Numbered from the stretch's first letter, positions 38,781 through 48,310 are shown. The stretch: DNA of 64,000 nucleotides from Halocatena marina (GCF_023276375.1 NZ_JALLPK010000002.1:186001-250000); one strand, 5' to 3'. The notes: generated by a model not told the origin, from the letters alone. A program made the numbers and translations.

Positions 38781-40064
38781 TCACATACCGAAGAGGTAAA
38801 CAGACATTCCGACACCTGCCGCAGCGATCACCCAAATGTATGGGAGGATGTGCTTCGTGATGTCGTTGACATTTACTTCCAGTTCCTCGGCGGACCAAGC
38901 GTTGTGCGTGTTCGTCGGATCACCAGGCGCTTGTACTCGAAGTGCGCTAATCGCCGTCGTGGTGATGAGTTGCGGGTTGATACCGATTGCAGCCATCACA
39001 CCGATGATTCCACTTCCGAGACCCCAAATATTCAGTGGCCCACGGTACAATGCCAGCGGTGCCAGTAGCGAGAACATTCCTGCGTATAGAATCATGTTCT
39101 CGGGAACGATTTGCATGAGCAACGGCTCCATCGTCGACGAGATGGGATCCGCAAACACGGCTTTGAGCAGCCATCCGATAACCACCATCAGTGCAATTGC
39201 AGGGGCGACCTGCTTGATACCGTCGTGGAAGCTTTGCGTGATGAGTCGCAACGTATCGCCGAAGTTCTTTATCCCCTTCAATCCGGGCTGGCTGAAGACA
39301 GCAGCGTACACGATGCCGACGATAAATGCTGCATAGACGTTCATCACGTCACCGATGACGAGTGCAACTGGAATCAGTGGTGCGGCAAGTGCGTATTTCG
39401 GGGTCGATGAGGAGAAGTCATCCTGGTTGGATTGTGCGAGCGTCATGTTGAGCGCCGGTTTGCGAACCTGCATGAACACATAGATGATGCCCACTACGAA
39501 GGCGATGCCTGCGACGGGAAGTGCCCAGACGATGACGCTGTCCAGTGAGATGCCAGTGACTTCTTGATAGAACACCCAGTTGCTCGGGTTGAGCATCACA
39601 CCGTTTCCGTACGCGAGAAGCGTGATTGCGCCGGCGATTTTCTTCGGGAAGCCGACGCTGATGAGAATGGGGAAAATAATCGTGCCCATCAAGATGAACG
39701 CGCCGAGACCACTGATACTGGTTGAAGCGATAACGACCGCGGTGTACAGGGCGACGGCCATAACGAATGGACTGTCACCCCCAAGCTCTGCTGCGGATTT
39801 AACAATATCCTCAAGTATTCCCTGTTTCTCGGCCAGAACACCCAGTGTCCCTCCAAACGCGGCTGCGACCATCGCGGACGCGAGCCTCGTCGAGCCACCC
39901 TGGATGACATCTGTTAGTATCGTTTGCGGTGTTAGTCCGCCAGCTATACTTATTGCAATCGCCATTCCCCCGAGTGCGACGAATGTCGGCACCACCTCTA
40001 ACATCATCAGTCCACCGAAGATGATGAATGCGGCTATAATACCTAACGCGGCAATCTCTACCAT
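38781..40064 (-). CDS. Multi-spanning permease of the ion-transporter type
   Basis: A 427-residue integral membrane protein with about 11-12 helices. It starts at 40064 (MVEIAALGIIAAFIIFGGLM). Short re-entrant-like motifs, GGLTPQTILTDVIQGGS and YRGPLNIWGLGSGIIGV, occur in the two halves, in keeping with the GntP/DcuC/CitM-like ion-transporter superfamily that imports organic anions. Adjacent to the hydantoinase gene and in the same orientation, it probably imports that enzyme's substrate. The loop with NPSNWVFYQEVTG could line the substrate site. Confidence 0.82.
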   Translation of the reverse strand: MVEIAALGIIAAFIIFGGLMMLEVVPTFVALGGMAIAISIAGGLTPQTILTDVIQGGSTRLASAMVAAAFGGTLGVLAEKQGILEDIVKSAAELGGDSPFVMAVALYTAVVIASTSISGLGAFILMGTIIFPILISVGFPKKIAGAITLLAYGNGVMLNPSNWVFYQEVTGISLDSVIVWALPVAGIAFVVGIIYVFMQVRKPALNMTLAQSNQDDFSSSTPKYALAAPLIPVALVIGDVMNVYAAFIVGIVYAAVFSQPGLKGIKNFGDTLRLITQSFHDGIKQVAPAIALMVVIGWLLKAVFADPISSTMEPLLMQIVPENMILYAGMFSLLAPLALYRGPLNIWGLGSGIIGVMAAIGINPQLITTTAISALRVQAPGDPTNTHNAWSAEELEVNVNDITKHILPYIWVIAAAGVGMSVYLFGM

Positions 40065-40100
40065 GATTTTGAAACCTGACCACAAGTTACTGACAGGGGT

Positions 40101-40120
40101 ATAAATAAGTTTCTTAAGAA
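40101..40120 (-). promoter_or_regulatory. Permease promoter, TATA box plus TTCTTAAGAA palindrome
   Basis: ATAAATAAG at 40101 is the TATA box, 36 bases from the start at 40064. A perfect 10-bp palindrome, TTCTTAAGAA, lies next to it at 40111-40120 on the upstream side. Confidence 0.5.
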
Positions 40121-40150
40121 TGATCATGTTCACAGGTACTGTTTCGTTTT

Positions 40151-40160
40151 TTCTCAAGAA
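40151..40160 (+). promoter_or_regulatory. TTCTCAAGAA element before the FAD oxidoreductase
   Basis: Near-palindrome differing at one position from the TTCTTAAGAA of the permease promoter 40 bases away. A TATA-like AATTTAAAT follows at about 40187. The pair of elements would let one regulator control both divergent genes. Confidence 0.45.
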
Positions 40161-40269
40161 GTGATGTCACCTTCTCCCCGTGAAAAAATTTAAATCATGG
40201 TTGTTCGTAGAGTCAGTAACGCTGGTCTAAGAGTGCATAGCACACTGCCCAGCACGTAGCCACGAATAA

Positions 40270-42249
40270 ATGACTCGTACACACTCAGCCGTCGTTCTCG
40301 GCGGCACACCCGGCGGAATCGCATCTGCAATCAGGGCTGCTCGTGAAGGCCACGACACGTTGTTGCTCACGTACAATCAGCATCTCGGTGGAATGATGAC
40401 TGGAGGGTTGAGTTACACTGATACAATGATGAAAAAGCCGCGAGCACCGCTGTTTGCGGAGTTTCGTGCCGAGGTGAGGGAGCATTATCGCTCCGAGTTT
40501 GGGGTCGAATCTTCCGATTACGATGCCTGCGAAGATGGATACATCTCCGAACCGCACGTCGCCGAAACCATCTTCGAGGCACTCATTGAGGGAGAGTCGA
40601 ACCTCGAAGTCCGGCGAGGATACTACCCGACTCACGTCGAACGGAACGGAAGGACTATCAAATCGCTCACTGTCTCCTCATTCGACGACGACGAAACGCT
40701 GACCGTCGAGGCACCCGTCTTTATCGAGGCCACCTATGAAGGCGACCTGCTCGCAACCGCTGGCGTATCGTATCGTCTCGGGAGAGAGAGCCGGTCGGAG
40801 TACAACGAGCAGTTCGCCGGGGAGCTGTACACTCGTACCCGTGGTGACCGGTACTATCCACAGGAGGCTATCGGCGAAGGTGTCGACTCTACGGCTTCCG
40901 ATAAGAGACGTGGTCCCCTCGATACACCCACAGAGCAACAACAGGGCAAACTCGATCTCATTCCTCATCCTGCGGGAATTTCGGAACTGTATCCGAAAAG
41001 TACGGGAGTCGGTGATAATCGAATACAAGCATACAGCTATCGCCTCTGTCTGACCAACAACCCATCGAAGCGGGTCATGCCGAGTCAGCCCGAGGTGTAC
41101 GATCCCGATGATTTTCAAGACTCACTGGAAGAAGTCAAACGAGTAGGTCTTCGGGCGTTTCTCAGGCTCCGCCACCTTCCGAATGACAAAGCAGACATGA
41201 ATACCGCAGACCTGCCTGGAGAGAATTACGAATACCCAGAGGGTGACTGGGAGACTCGAGACGAGATTGCCGCCCGCCATCGGTCGCACGTCCTTGGACT
41301 CCTCTACTTCCTCCAGCACGACGATGCGGTCCCAGACGACATCCAAGCAGAAGCCAACGAGTGGGGACTCGCCGCAGATGAATTCGTTGATAACAATTAC
41401 TTCCCGTTCCAACTGTACATTCGAGAGGCACGGCGACTAGATGGCAGATACACCTTCACCGAAAACGACGCCAGATACGCACCCAACCTTGACCGCCCGC
41501 CGATCCATCACGACAGTATCGCGGTGGCCGAGTATCCACTGGACTCGCACGCGTGCAAACCCGAACGGCAAGCCGGTAGTCACCCAGAAGGTCACTTTTT
41601 CGCCTCACAGGTAACGCGACCCGCCCATGTGCCGTATCGAACCGTTCTTCCAAAAGAGGTTGATAACTTACTCGTCACAGTACCCTTGTCTGCCTCTCAC
41701 GTGGGCTACGGCTCTCTCAGACTCGAACCGACGTGGCTCCACATCGGCGAGTCGGTAGGCTTTGCGGCGGCAATCGCACTGAACACCGGAACGGCGCCAG
41801 CCGAGATCTCCGTCAACCAACTCCAGCAAACGCTGGCCGGAAATGAGGTCATGTTGTCGTTCTTCAACGACCACGACGTGACCGACGAGGAAGCATGGGC
41901 ACCTGCCCTCCAGTACCTCGGGACGCGTGGATTCTTCGAGTCGTTCGATGCTAAACCCACTGAACCGCTAACAAAAAATATCGCAGCGGAGTGGGCGAGG
42001 ACTACCGTGGCGCTGCTGGTTGACGAACTCGATGACCCAACTCGGCGGGCGAGGGCGCTGGCCGACCTCTCTGACTCGGCTCCGGTGACCAGCGGGGAAT
42101 TCGCAAACCAGCTGGAGTCAATGGTTGACTACGCTTGTACATCCGCTGACGTCCAGCGGGTCAGAGCAGAGTTTGAATTCGATCAAGATACTCCACTCCT
42201 CCGCGGTGAGGCGTGCAGATTCATATATCGGCTGTTGTCCGGTTCTTAG
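40270..42249 (+). CDS. FAD-dependent oxidoreductase (FAD_oxidored type)
   Basis: A 659-residue flavoenzyme. The dinucleotide-binding motif is VVLGGTPGGIASAIRAAREG near the N-terminus, followed by GGMMTGGLSYTD and VEAPVFIEATYEGDLLATAG, phrases typical of the FAD-dependent proteins that co-occur with sulfatases and glycosidases in bacteria. The C-terminal part (HVGYGSLRLEPTWLHIGESV, GFAAAIAL) completes the FAD site. Substrate unknown; oxidation of a sugar or hydroxy acid is plausible. Divergent from the permease gene, with shared promoter elements in between. Confidence 0.9.
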   Translation: MTRTHSAVVLGGTPGGIASAIRAAREGHDTLLLTYNQHLGGMMTGGLSYTDTMMKKPRAPLFAEFRAEVREHYRSEFGVESSDYDACEDGYISEPHVAETIFEALIEGESNLEVRRGYYPTHVERNGRTIKSLTVSSFDDDETLTVEAPVFIEATYEGDLLATAGVSYRLGRESRSEYNEQFAGELYTRTRGDRYYPQEAIGEGVDSTASDKRRGPLDTPTEQQQGKLDLIPHPAGISELYPKSTGVGDNRIQAYSYRLCLTNNPSKRVMPSQPEVYDPDDFQDSLEEVKRVGLRAFLRLRHLPNDKADMNTADLPGENYEYPEGDWETRDEIAARHRSHVLGLLYFLQHDDAVPDDIQAEANEWGLAADEFVDNNYFPFQLYIREARRLDGRYTFTENDARYAPNLDRPPIHHDSIAVAEYPLDSHACKPERQAGSHPEGHFFASQVTRPAHVPYRTVLPKEVDNLLVTVPLSASHVGYGSLRLEPTWLHIGESVGFAAAIALNTGTAPAEISVNQLQQTLAGNEVMLSFFNDHDVTDEEAWAPALQYLGTRGFFESFDAKPTEPLTKNIAAEWARTTVALLVDELDDPTRRARALADLSDSAPVTSGEFANQLESMVDYACTSADVQRVRAEFEFDQDTPLLRGEACRFIYRLLSGS

Positions 42250-44064
42250 ACACCTTCTTTTTATCAACAGTTGGTGCTCACCGCGAGCGGCGGTGCTGTC
42301 TCGTATCAGGGAGCATTCAACGGTGCGAAAGAGGATTCGATAATGCGGAATGTCATCAGTCGAAGATAGCCAATGACCGACTGTTGGCAGCAAGAGCGTT
42401 GGAAATGAATGATGTGATAGCACTCGGTATGGGGGATCCACAGCCTCTTTCCCCACATATTTATTCACCAACATTTTATATGTTCACCATATATTCCGTA
42501 TTATCGAATGAGAATGTGGATGCGAATGACCTGTCCAAAGATCATGGCTGTGAGTAGAGCTTTACAAAAGTACTATTGTAATTTCTGTCTACGCCTGGAT
42601 TTGAATTCCCTGCTTTTACTCTGTCTCGGCAGTATCTATTTGAGCATTTACTAACCAAACAATGCATTTTATAGCACGATAAATCAGTCCGATCTATCTG
42701 ATCCGAAGTTAATGGCTGTTGTTCTTTGCAGAAATCGTTTTAGATATGCCTATTCGTACTCTCATGTCCGAGTAAGTGAGCATATATCATAGTACCATAG
42801 GTGAAATTCCTGATTTCACATTTCTCCGAGACTAATTTCGTGATGCGGGATTTGCTAAGTCGAGCAGTTGCTGCGTAATCGGTTGTGTGTTATTGGTTCG
42901 CTTCGGAAAGGTAGGAATCCAATCCACAGTGATCGAACTGCCTCATCCTTGAACTGTAAGGCTAATTTGACAATCATAATCTTTGATCCGCTTCTTTCAT
43001 TGTGAGGTCTCTCGTGAGTAAGGTACAGACAGGGGGAGTAGAGAGAGGAATCGATCAGCGGGCTCCCCTGCGTTCGAAAGACAGTTTTTGCTCTCTGATC
43101 AAAATTGACGTGACTGGCCGGTGTGACTCTGCTTTCACCACAACGGTTTCGGTGTGGCCGCAACTCGAGATGTAAATCGACTTGAATCTGGTATCGCTCG
43201 ACTAAATCAGATCATTGGAGTATTGGTTCGACTTAGTGATTATCAAGGAGACCTCGTTTAGATGGATTCAAGAAGATCCCACATCCAATTTCTAACATCT
43301 ACTTACTTGAACGCCACAGCCCTTGCTCACTGTTGAGCTACAGAAAACCAGAATATCGTGGAAATATTCGCCTCATTGCTCGTCCTGATTCTTTTCCATC
43401 CTCACGATTTTATCTAAATGAAATATGATGCCGTAAGCCCGAAAACGAAGAATAGATCCTGTATCCAATCCAATTTCTAATCGAGGGTGCTATATCTTGT
43501 AGGTCACTAACCTGTAGCATCTGCATCAAAAATTTGATTTAACCAAAAAGGTATTAAACGCCATTATTTAAACATCCCAACGGTAGATCAGACAATACGA
43601 ACATATTTTATTGGATTATCAGTCAAACTGTTGTAGTGATATAGAACAAATATGGACATTCTGACGGCATATTCACCCCTCAGCATTGGTTTCAACGTTA
43701 ACAGTCTCGTTGTCTCCTCGGGTGTCTCTGGCACGATGGTGACTACGACCGTTGGTGCCGCGAGTTTGAGACAATATCGGGACGCAACAAGCTCAGAAAC
43801 GACAATACAAGCTCTGTTTCTGGGCAAAGTCGGTGGCCACAGCGGGTTGGATGAAGAGTAGACGATGCTACGGAGCGGCTGATCAATGTCTGATAGAATC
43901 ACCTGATCAGGCCGATATCACGATCCTCCGGCAAAACGTCTCATTGTGGCGATTCTCCGTATGGTTGAGATCGTGACCGCTGCGTGGTGTCTTGGAACCA
44001 CTCACAACGTCATTGTATCAAGAGCGTGATGTCGGAGTAGGTTGTACCGCTGTTCGATAAAAAC
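42250..44064. other. Long gene-free stretch, AT-rich
   Basis: About 1.8 kb between the catabolic island and the HalOD1 gene. Frames at 42855-43163 (minus), 43588-43902 (minus) and 43652-43861 (plus) have no recognisable motif. The minus-strand phrase LALQFKDEAVRSLWIGFLPF is faintly protein-like and might be a decayed transposase. Otherwise I see nothing. Confidence 0.4.
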
Positions 44065-44442
44065 TCACTCGTCGGCGTTATCAGGAACAGGTTCAGCCAC
44101 GACAACGTTGCCCTTACTCGTCACCGTCACGCGCATGCCGCGATAACGAAAACGCACTTGCCCGATACAGGCATGGCTGGTCTCCTCGACTGGCCGCCCG
44201 AAGAACAGGTCTTCGAGTGCCGAGACAGGGACAGCGTCAATCAGTGGCGGTGCGGTAATCGTCGTGACGTCAACATCCTCGGCAGCGGCGACGGTTTCGA
44301 TAATCGTCTCCACGAGTTCAGTGTTACCGTTCCACTCAAATGAGCGCTCTGCGACGGGCTGCCACTCGCTTGTCTTATTACCATCTGCGAGCGGGCGAGT
44401 ACTGTCGGATTCGTCAGCACGAATATCTCTCATCACGCTCAC
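44065..44442 (-). CDS. HalOD1-domain protein
   Basis: A 125-residue stand-alone Halobacterial Output Domain 1 protein, a module found at the ends of haloarchaeal signalling proteins. The core is ELVETIIETVAAAEDVDVTTITAPPLIDAVPVSALEDLF in two parts, then VRFRYRGMRVTVTSKGNVVV. Function unproven, probably an output or binding module. It is translationally coupled (ATGA at 44439-44442) to a small zinc-finger gene upstream. It resembles the HalOD1 protein at 53709. Confidence 0.88.
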   Translation of the reverse strand: MSVMRDIRADESDSTRPLADGNKTSEWQPVAERSFEWNGNTELVETIIETVAAAEDVDVTTITAPPLIDAVPVSALEDLFFGRPVEETSHACIGQVRFRYRGMRVTVTSKGNVVVAEPVPDNADE

Positions 44443-44612
44443 CGAGAGACGTTTCCGTGACCGATTGGGAGATTGGCAATGATCGTAGCGCTATCGACAT
44501 CGTGGTCGTTCGCGACTGCGTGCTCGATGGCTGCTGCACTTCGGTCGGCCACCGCGTCCTCTCGGGCGACCCAGTCGCACACTAAACATTGGCTGCTTAC
44601 CAACCTATTCAC
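44439..44612 (-). CDS. Small zinc-finger-like protein coupled to HalOD1
   Basis: A 57-residue protein read from a GTG at 44612 (start then NRLVSSQCLVCDWVARE). The pair C-x-x-C (CLVCDW) and two histidines in EHAVANDHDVDSATI fit the C2H2-type mini-proteins common in haloarchaea. It overlaps the HalOD1 ATG by four bases. The longer frame from 44684 adds residues unlike the family, so the GTG start is favoured. Confidence 0.6.
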   Translation of the reverse strand: MNRLVSSQCLVCDWVAREDAVADRSAAAIEHAVANDHDVDSATIIANLPIGHGNVSR

Positions 44613-45293
44613 GACTAAAGGGTGGGCAGGAACTGCAAAAAATATGTTGTGAGGATTAGAGTGAACGATTGAGCGAGCGAGCACGATTAATCGTCATTCT
44701 GACTTTTGAACAGTGTCACTGGCTGCATGACACAGCATCTCGCTGAGCGTGCGAGCGTTACCCTCACCGATCTAGAGAAGTACAACGTAACTTTTGGCTT
44801 CGTCTGGCTCATCCCGAGCTCTTAGAACAGTTTGATGTCGACCGACTGGGCCGCTCGCTCAACTGACATTGGTGCACCTCTGGCATCGGGCTTCCGGCAG
44901 TCCCACTGTCGTCTGGTCGCAGACCACTCGGTTCCAACCCTACATCTCGTAGTGTGTGAAGAGATAACGATAATCATTCATTCGAATGTGTATGGGAATC
45001 GGCTACTTGCTCTCTTTGTGGGGATCTGAATAAAACGGACCATCCCCCACACTTTCTTTTGACAGGACTGAATGAGGCGGCTCGTGAGGATCGGTGTGAC
45101 GCCGTTGTGTCCGAGTCTGAGCACCTTTACGACAGGAGTGCGAGGATGTTCGTGACAACCAGTGAATTGTCATCTGCAATTAATTGTCGCCTGGATCGTC
45201 GTTCGCCGTCACATCGTGTTGTTGGCAGGAGGATAACAATCGAGATGATCATATCTGCTTGCATCTTGAGTGAGTATCTCGCGAATGTGGGTG
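44613..45293. other. Intergenic stretch, no supported gene
   Basis: About 680 bases. A 32-codon frame at 44728 (MTQHLAERASVTLTD) and others end quickly. Probably debris left by the events that formed the chimeric pseudogene that follows. Confidence 0.4.
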
Positions 45294-45787
45294 AATGATG
45301 CCATCGAGCAACTCCAACGCGACGGATAGGTCGATATTCAGCGGTCGAAACCCCAGCAGTTTCGGACTGTCTCGACCACCGAGACGATCGCGCTGTTGCG
45401 TCAGCGCTTCGATACGCGCTTGACCCACCTACAGACCAGTCTCGACGCCTTAGAGCCGATCGATCCCGAGGCTCACATCCCCTCGATGAGCGTCTGGACG
45501 ACGACCGGGGACAAGACGATCACCCGCGCATGCTCGACTTTCTCAATCAAGCAGACGAAGCAATCATTCTGATGATAAACAGCGAACTCGTCATCATCGA
45601 CATTGCAGTGCCGGCAGACCAGTTCGCACTCGGGCAGTTGCTCGATGAGTATCCCGAGATCGTCATCGAACTCGAATGGCTCGTTTCGCTTCGTGAGGGG
45701 ATCATTCCCCGCATCTGGGTGGACGACGCGACGGCCGAGGAGATCGAAGCCACGATAAAAGAGGATACCTTCTGTAGCGGTTCATGA
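45294..45787 (+). pseudogene. Chimeric remnant: TrmB regulator joined to an HTH_10 regulator
   Basis: The first part is a TrmB-type sugar regulator fragment: AIEQLQRDG, then a TAG stop at 45327, then VDIQRSKPQQFRTVSTTETI and LDALEPIDPEAHIPSMSVW. A frame slip near 45525 leads to RMLDFLNQADEAIILMINSE, still TrmB-like. Without a break the frame then becomes the sensor domain of a bacterio-opsin-activator-type regulator (DIAVPADQFALGQLLDEYPE, IELEWLVSLREGIIPRIWVD) and ends after 30 more codons. Neither DNA-binding domain is whole. Confidence 0.7.
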
Positions 45788-45925
45788 CTGGATCGACGAT
45801 CGTCTGGTGGCCATCGAGATTGAATAAGCGTCTCATCGCCACTGTTTACTTCAAAGGACCAGTTCGAGTCACCGTGTAAGCGAGTACAGTGCCTGCTGAG
45901 ACGTTATTACTGGATGTTCAGACGT

Positions 45926-46864
45926 CTAGTGATCCCTATCAGTGCAGTATCGAGCAAGTGTCGTCAAGCGACGTCGTTGGGGTGAGTCAGGTAGCGTCGA
46001 TAGGACAGCTATTGCTTCAAAAGCAAGGCTGTGCATTTGCTGGCGAGCATATGTGAAACTTCCAGATTCTTCAAAGATGGTCTGGACAGTTCTGACATCT
46101 TCGTCGGTCGTATCCCGAGCTGGCTTGTCAAGGATATCATAGACCTGTGCATCATCAGCGTGTATGGCTAAGAGGGTACGCTTGCCTGCTCGTACATCTC
46201 CACCAATTGCTGAGCGGCCCTTTCCAGCTTCGAAATCGAGTAGATCATCACGAATCTGAAACGCAGGCCACAACGCTCCATAACCATCGATGCTCAAGTC
46301 AATCGCTGTCAGCGTTTGTGGTAGCTTTAGACAACAATCGAACAGTGCTCCTGTTTTCTTTCGAACCATCTCCATATATTCGCTCTCAGAGACTCCCCGT
46401 CGATCGGTCAACGCGAAATCAAGTTGCTGACCAACAGTCATCGTCCGAACCGACTCGGCAGCGATTGATCTTGCTCCGTCAGGGAACAGTGTAAGTGCGT
46501 GGGAAAGGAGCATATCGCCAATATTCACTGCTGCATCTGTTCCGTATTCGACCCAGAACGCGGGGGCGTTCCGACGTAGTTGATCCCCGTCGACGAGATC
46601 ATCATGAACGAGCGAGAAGGTATGGAGCAACTCGACTCCTGCTGCACAATCGAGCAAGCGACGGTCATCGCATTCACACAGCTTCCCAACGAGCATGACT
46701 AATCCGGGTCGAAGACGTTTGCCGCCCGACTGTATCTGATACCACAGTTGTTCGTAATGGCGCTGACTCTGGAGTGAACGCTCGATATGGTCATCGACCG
46801 CTGGTTGGACCTCCTGGGTGAGCCACGTGTTGAAGTCAGAGTGATCAGTTGAAGGAGTAGACAT
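45926..46864 (-). CDS. Short-chain trans-prenyl diphosphate synthase
   Basis: A 312-residue prenyltransferase that joins isopentenyl diphosphate to allylic diphosphates. SGGKRLRPG (46-54) binds the diphosphate; the first Asp-rich motif is DDLVD (88-92) and the second DDLLD (206-210). Five residues before the first motif stands Phe83, a bulky residue that in known enzymes limits the product to C15-C20. It lies six bases downstream of the terpene synthase gene in one operon, so its job is most likely to supply that enzyme with FPP, GGPP or a similar substrate and not general archaeal lipid synthesis. Confidence 0.93.
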   Translation of the reverse strand: MSTPSTDHSDFNTWLTQEVQPAVDDHIERSLQSQRHYEQLWYQIQSGGKRLRPGLVMLVGKLCECDDRRLLDCAAGVELLHTFSLVHDDLVDGDQLRRNAPAFWVEYGTDAAVNIGDMLLSHALTLFPDGARSIAAESVRTMTVGQQLDFALTDRRGVSESEYMEMVRKKTGALFDCCLKLPQTLTAIDLSIDGYGALWPAFQIRDDLLDFEAGKGRSAIGGDVRAGKRTLLAIHADDAQVYDILDKPARDTTDEDVRTVQTIFEESGSFTYARQQMHSLAFEAIAVLSTLPDSPQRRRLTTLARYCTDRDH

Positions 46865-46870
46865 GGATGA

Positions 46871-48310
46871 CTAAGCTGAGGGTGAATACCGTGACGATTC
46901 ATTGATCCATTTTAGCTGGCCCTGTGTCCATCGCTTAATCGCTGTTTGGTGGTTTGTGAGTGTGTTGTCTTCGCCGGAGCTAGCCGTAAGCCGCTCACCA
47001 AGTGCTTCAAGTCGATGCATTTCAGCGTCGATAAGCTCACGAACTTCGGTGATAGCTGCCTGAAGCGAACAACGTTGATCGTGTCGTACCACCACAACGA
47101 AGTTGTTCACCTCTTTGTGTTCTAATTCTCTCTGAAGTGAGTAGACATCGTTAGTCCATCCGACGACATTGGCTGCTGCCTCATGGAAGGCCATGACAGG
47201 ACCGTTCTGATAGTCTGCATGAGACAGGTACACATCGTTAGCAAGTTCAACTAAATCGAACGAAGGAAACATGCCACCAGTGAGCCGCCGTTTTTGAATA
47301 TAGGTAGAACGATCGGGAATTTGATTGGTGGCACGGTTATGTGCTTCCCACTGGTGTGCAGCAAGAGAATCGTGATGATGGTGGGCGAAGCGCTCTTGCC
47401 ACACCGATGGTGCTCGGGCTATTACTCGGTTCCAAATATCTGCGAATGCTCGTACCATCGGCTCGTCATGGGATTGTTGTTGGTCTTGTTCGAATACTTC
47501 GAGTAGCGGCTGCTGGAAATGATCCATATTCGAAGGATCTGCTCCTCGTTCAGTTGTATCGAAGTAGTCATCGAGATGAAATGCTAGACTATACCAATCA
47601 CTGCAGACGCAGAGTGCATCCTGTGAAGCGTGTGGATGAGAGAGACAGGCAAGACGTGGCAGGTCGGCAAGTCCTGATGACGGATCAGCTATCTCCGGTA
47701 TTCCCGCTTGTTGTGCCCAATCGCGGGTGTGCGACGTAACCGCCTCAAGATGCGGACTCATAGCGTTTGGAAACGAAGATGTTATCTCAGGAATATCGAC
47801 ACTAGCCATAGCTGCCGGCGGGGGCTGCTGTTCGCTGAGCGATTGTAAATCTGTAAGAATTGTGTTGAGTTGAGTTTTGATCATCGTCTCGATAGTCGAT
47901 GGTGACACAACGCCAGCTCCATCTGCTTCGATCCCGACCTCTGCAACGACAGCTTCGATAGATTGTGGCGGCAACGTTGAAGTGATTGTTACGGTGACTA
48001 GTGTGCTGCCGTCGCGAGGTTGGAGGCTCCACTCGGCCGACCCTTGGATCGTTCCACTGAAGACAATAGTTAGTGCCGTTGGCTTTTCCGTTTCCGTCAC
48101 CTGAAACTGGACATCAAACGAAACAGGTGGCTCGCTCTCTGCCCCCCCTGTGCAGGTAACCCGTGTCCCCTCCCCTGTTGTTACGACAGTTGTCTCAGGG
48201 TAGGTATCTAGTAGAGCATTCAGCTCTGTGAGAAGGGTGAAGATGTCGGCCGGAGAAGCGTCGATTGAGATTTCTTGACTGATTGTTGTTGTATCGATCT
48301 CTGGTGTCAT
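46871..48310 (-). CDS. SRPBCC-terpene synthase fusion
   Basis: A 479-residue protein of two parts. Residues about 8-155 resemble an SRPBCC/CoxG-like hydrophobic-ligand domain (ISIDASPADIFTLLTELNAL, then GSAEWSLQPRDGSTLVTVTI). Residues about 165-479 form a class I terpene synthase: Asp-rich metal motif DDYFD (247-251), NSE triad NDVYSLQRE (387-395), the diphosphate-sensing Arg341, 46 residues before the triad, and the C-terminal R474-Y475 pair. All residues needed for ionising a prenyl diphosphate are present. Terpene synthases are rare in archaea and I know of no described fusion of this sort. ATG at 48310; AT-rich promoter upstream. Confidence 0.9.
   Translation of the reverse strand: MTPEIDTTTISQEISIDASPADIFTLLTELNALLDTYPETTVVTTGEGTRVTCTGGAESEPPVSFDVQFQVTETEKPTALTIVFSGTIQGSAEWSLQPRDGSTLVTVTITSTLPPQSIEAVVAEVGIEADGAGVVSPSTIETMIKTQLNTILTDLQSLSEQQPPPAAMASVDIPEITSSFPNAMSPHLEAVTSHTRDWAQQAGIPEIADPSSGLADLPRLACLSHPHASQDALCVCSDWYSLAFHLDDYFDTTERGADPSNMDHFQQPLLEVFEQDQQQSHDEPMVRAFADIWNRVIARAPSVWQERFAHHHHDSLAAHQWEAHNRATNQIPDRSTYIQKRRLTGGMFPSFDLVELANDVYLSHADYQNGPVMAFHEAAANVVGWTNDVYSLQRELEHKEVNNFVVVVRHDQRCSLQAAITEVRELIDAEMHRLEALGERLTASSGEDNTLTNHQTAIKRWTQGQLKWINESSRYSPSA

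Noticed and set aside
42855-43163. 102-codon minus-strand frame in the gene-free stretch
   Set aside because: Faint transposase-like look only; no catalytic motif or terminal repeats seen.
43588-43902. Overlapping frames on both strands
   Set aside because: Neither strand shows a motif, and they shadow each other.
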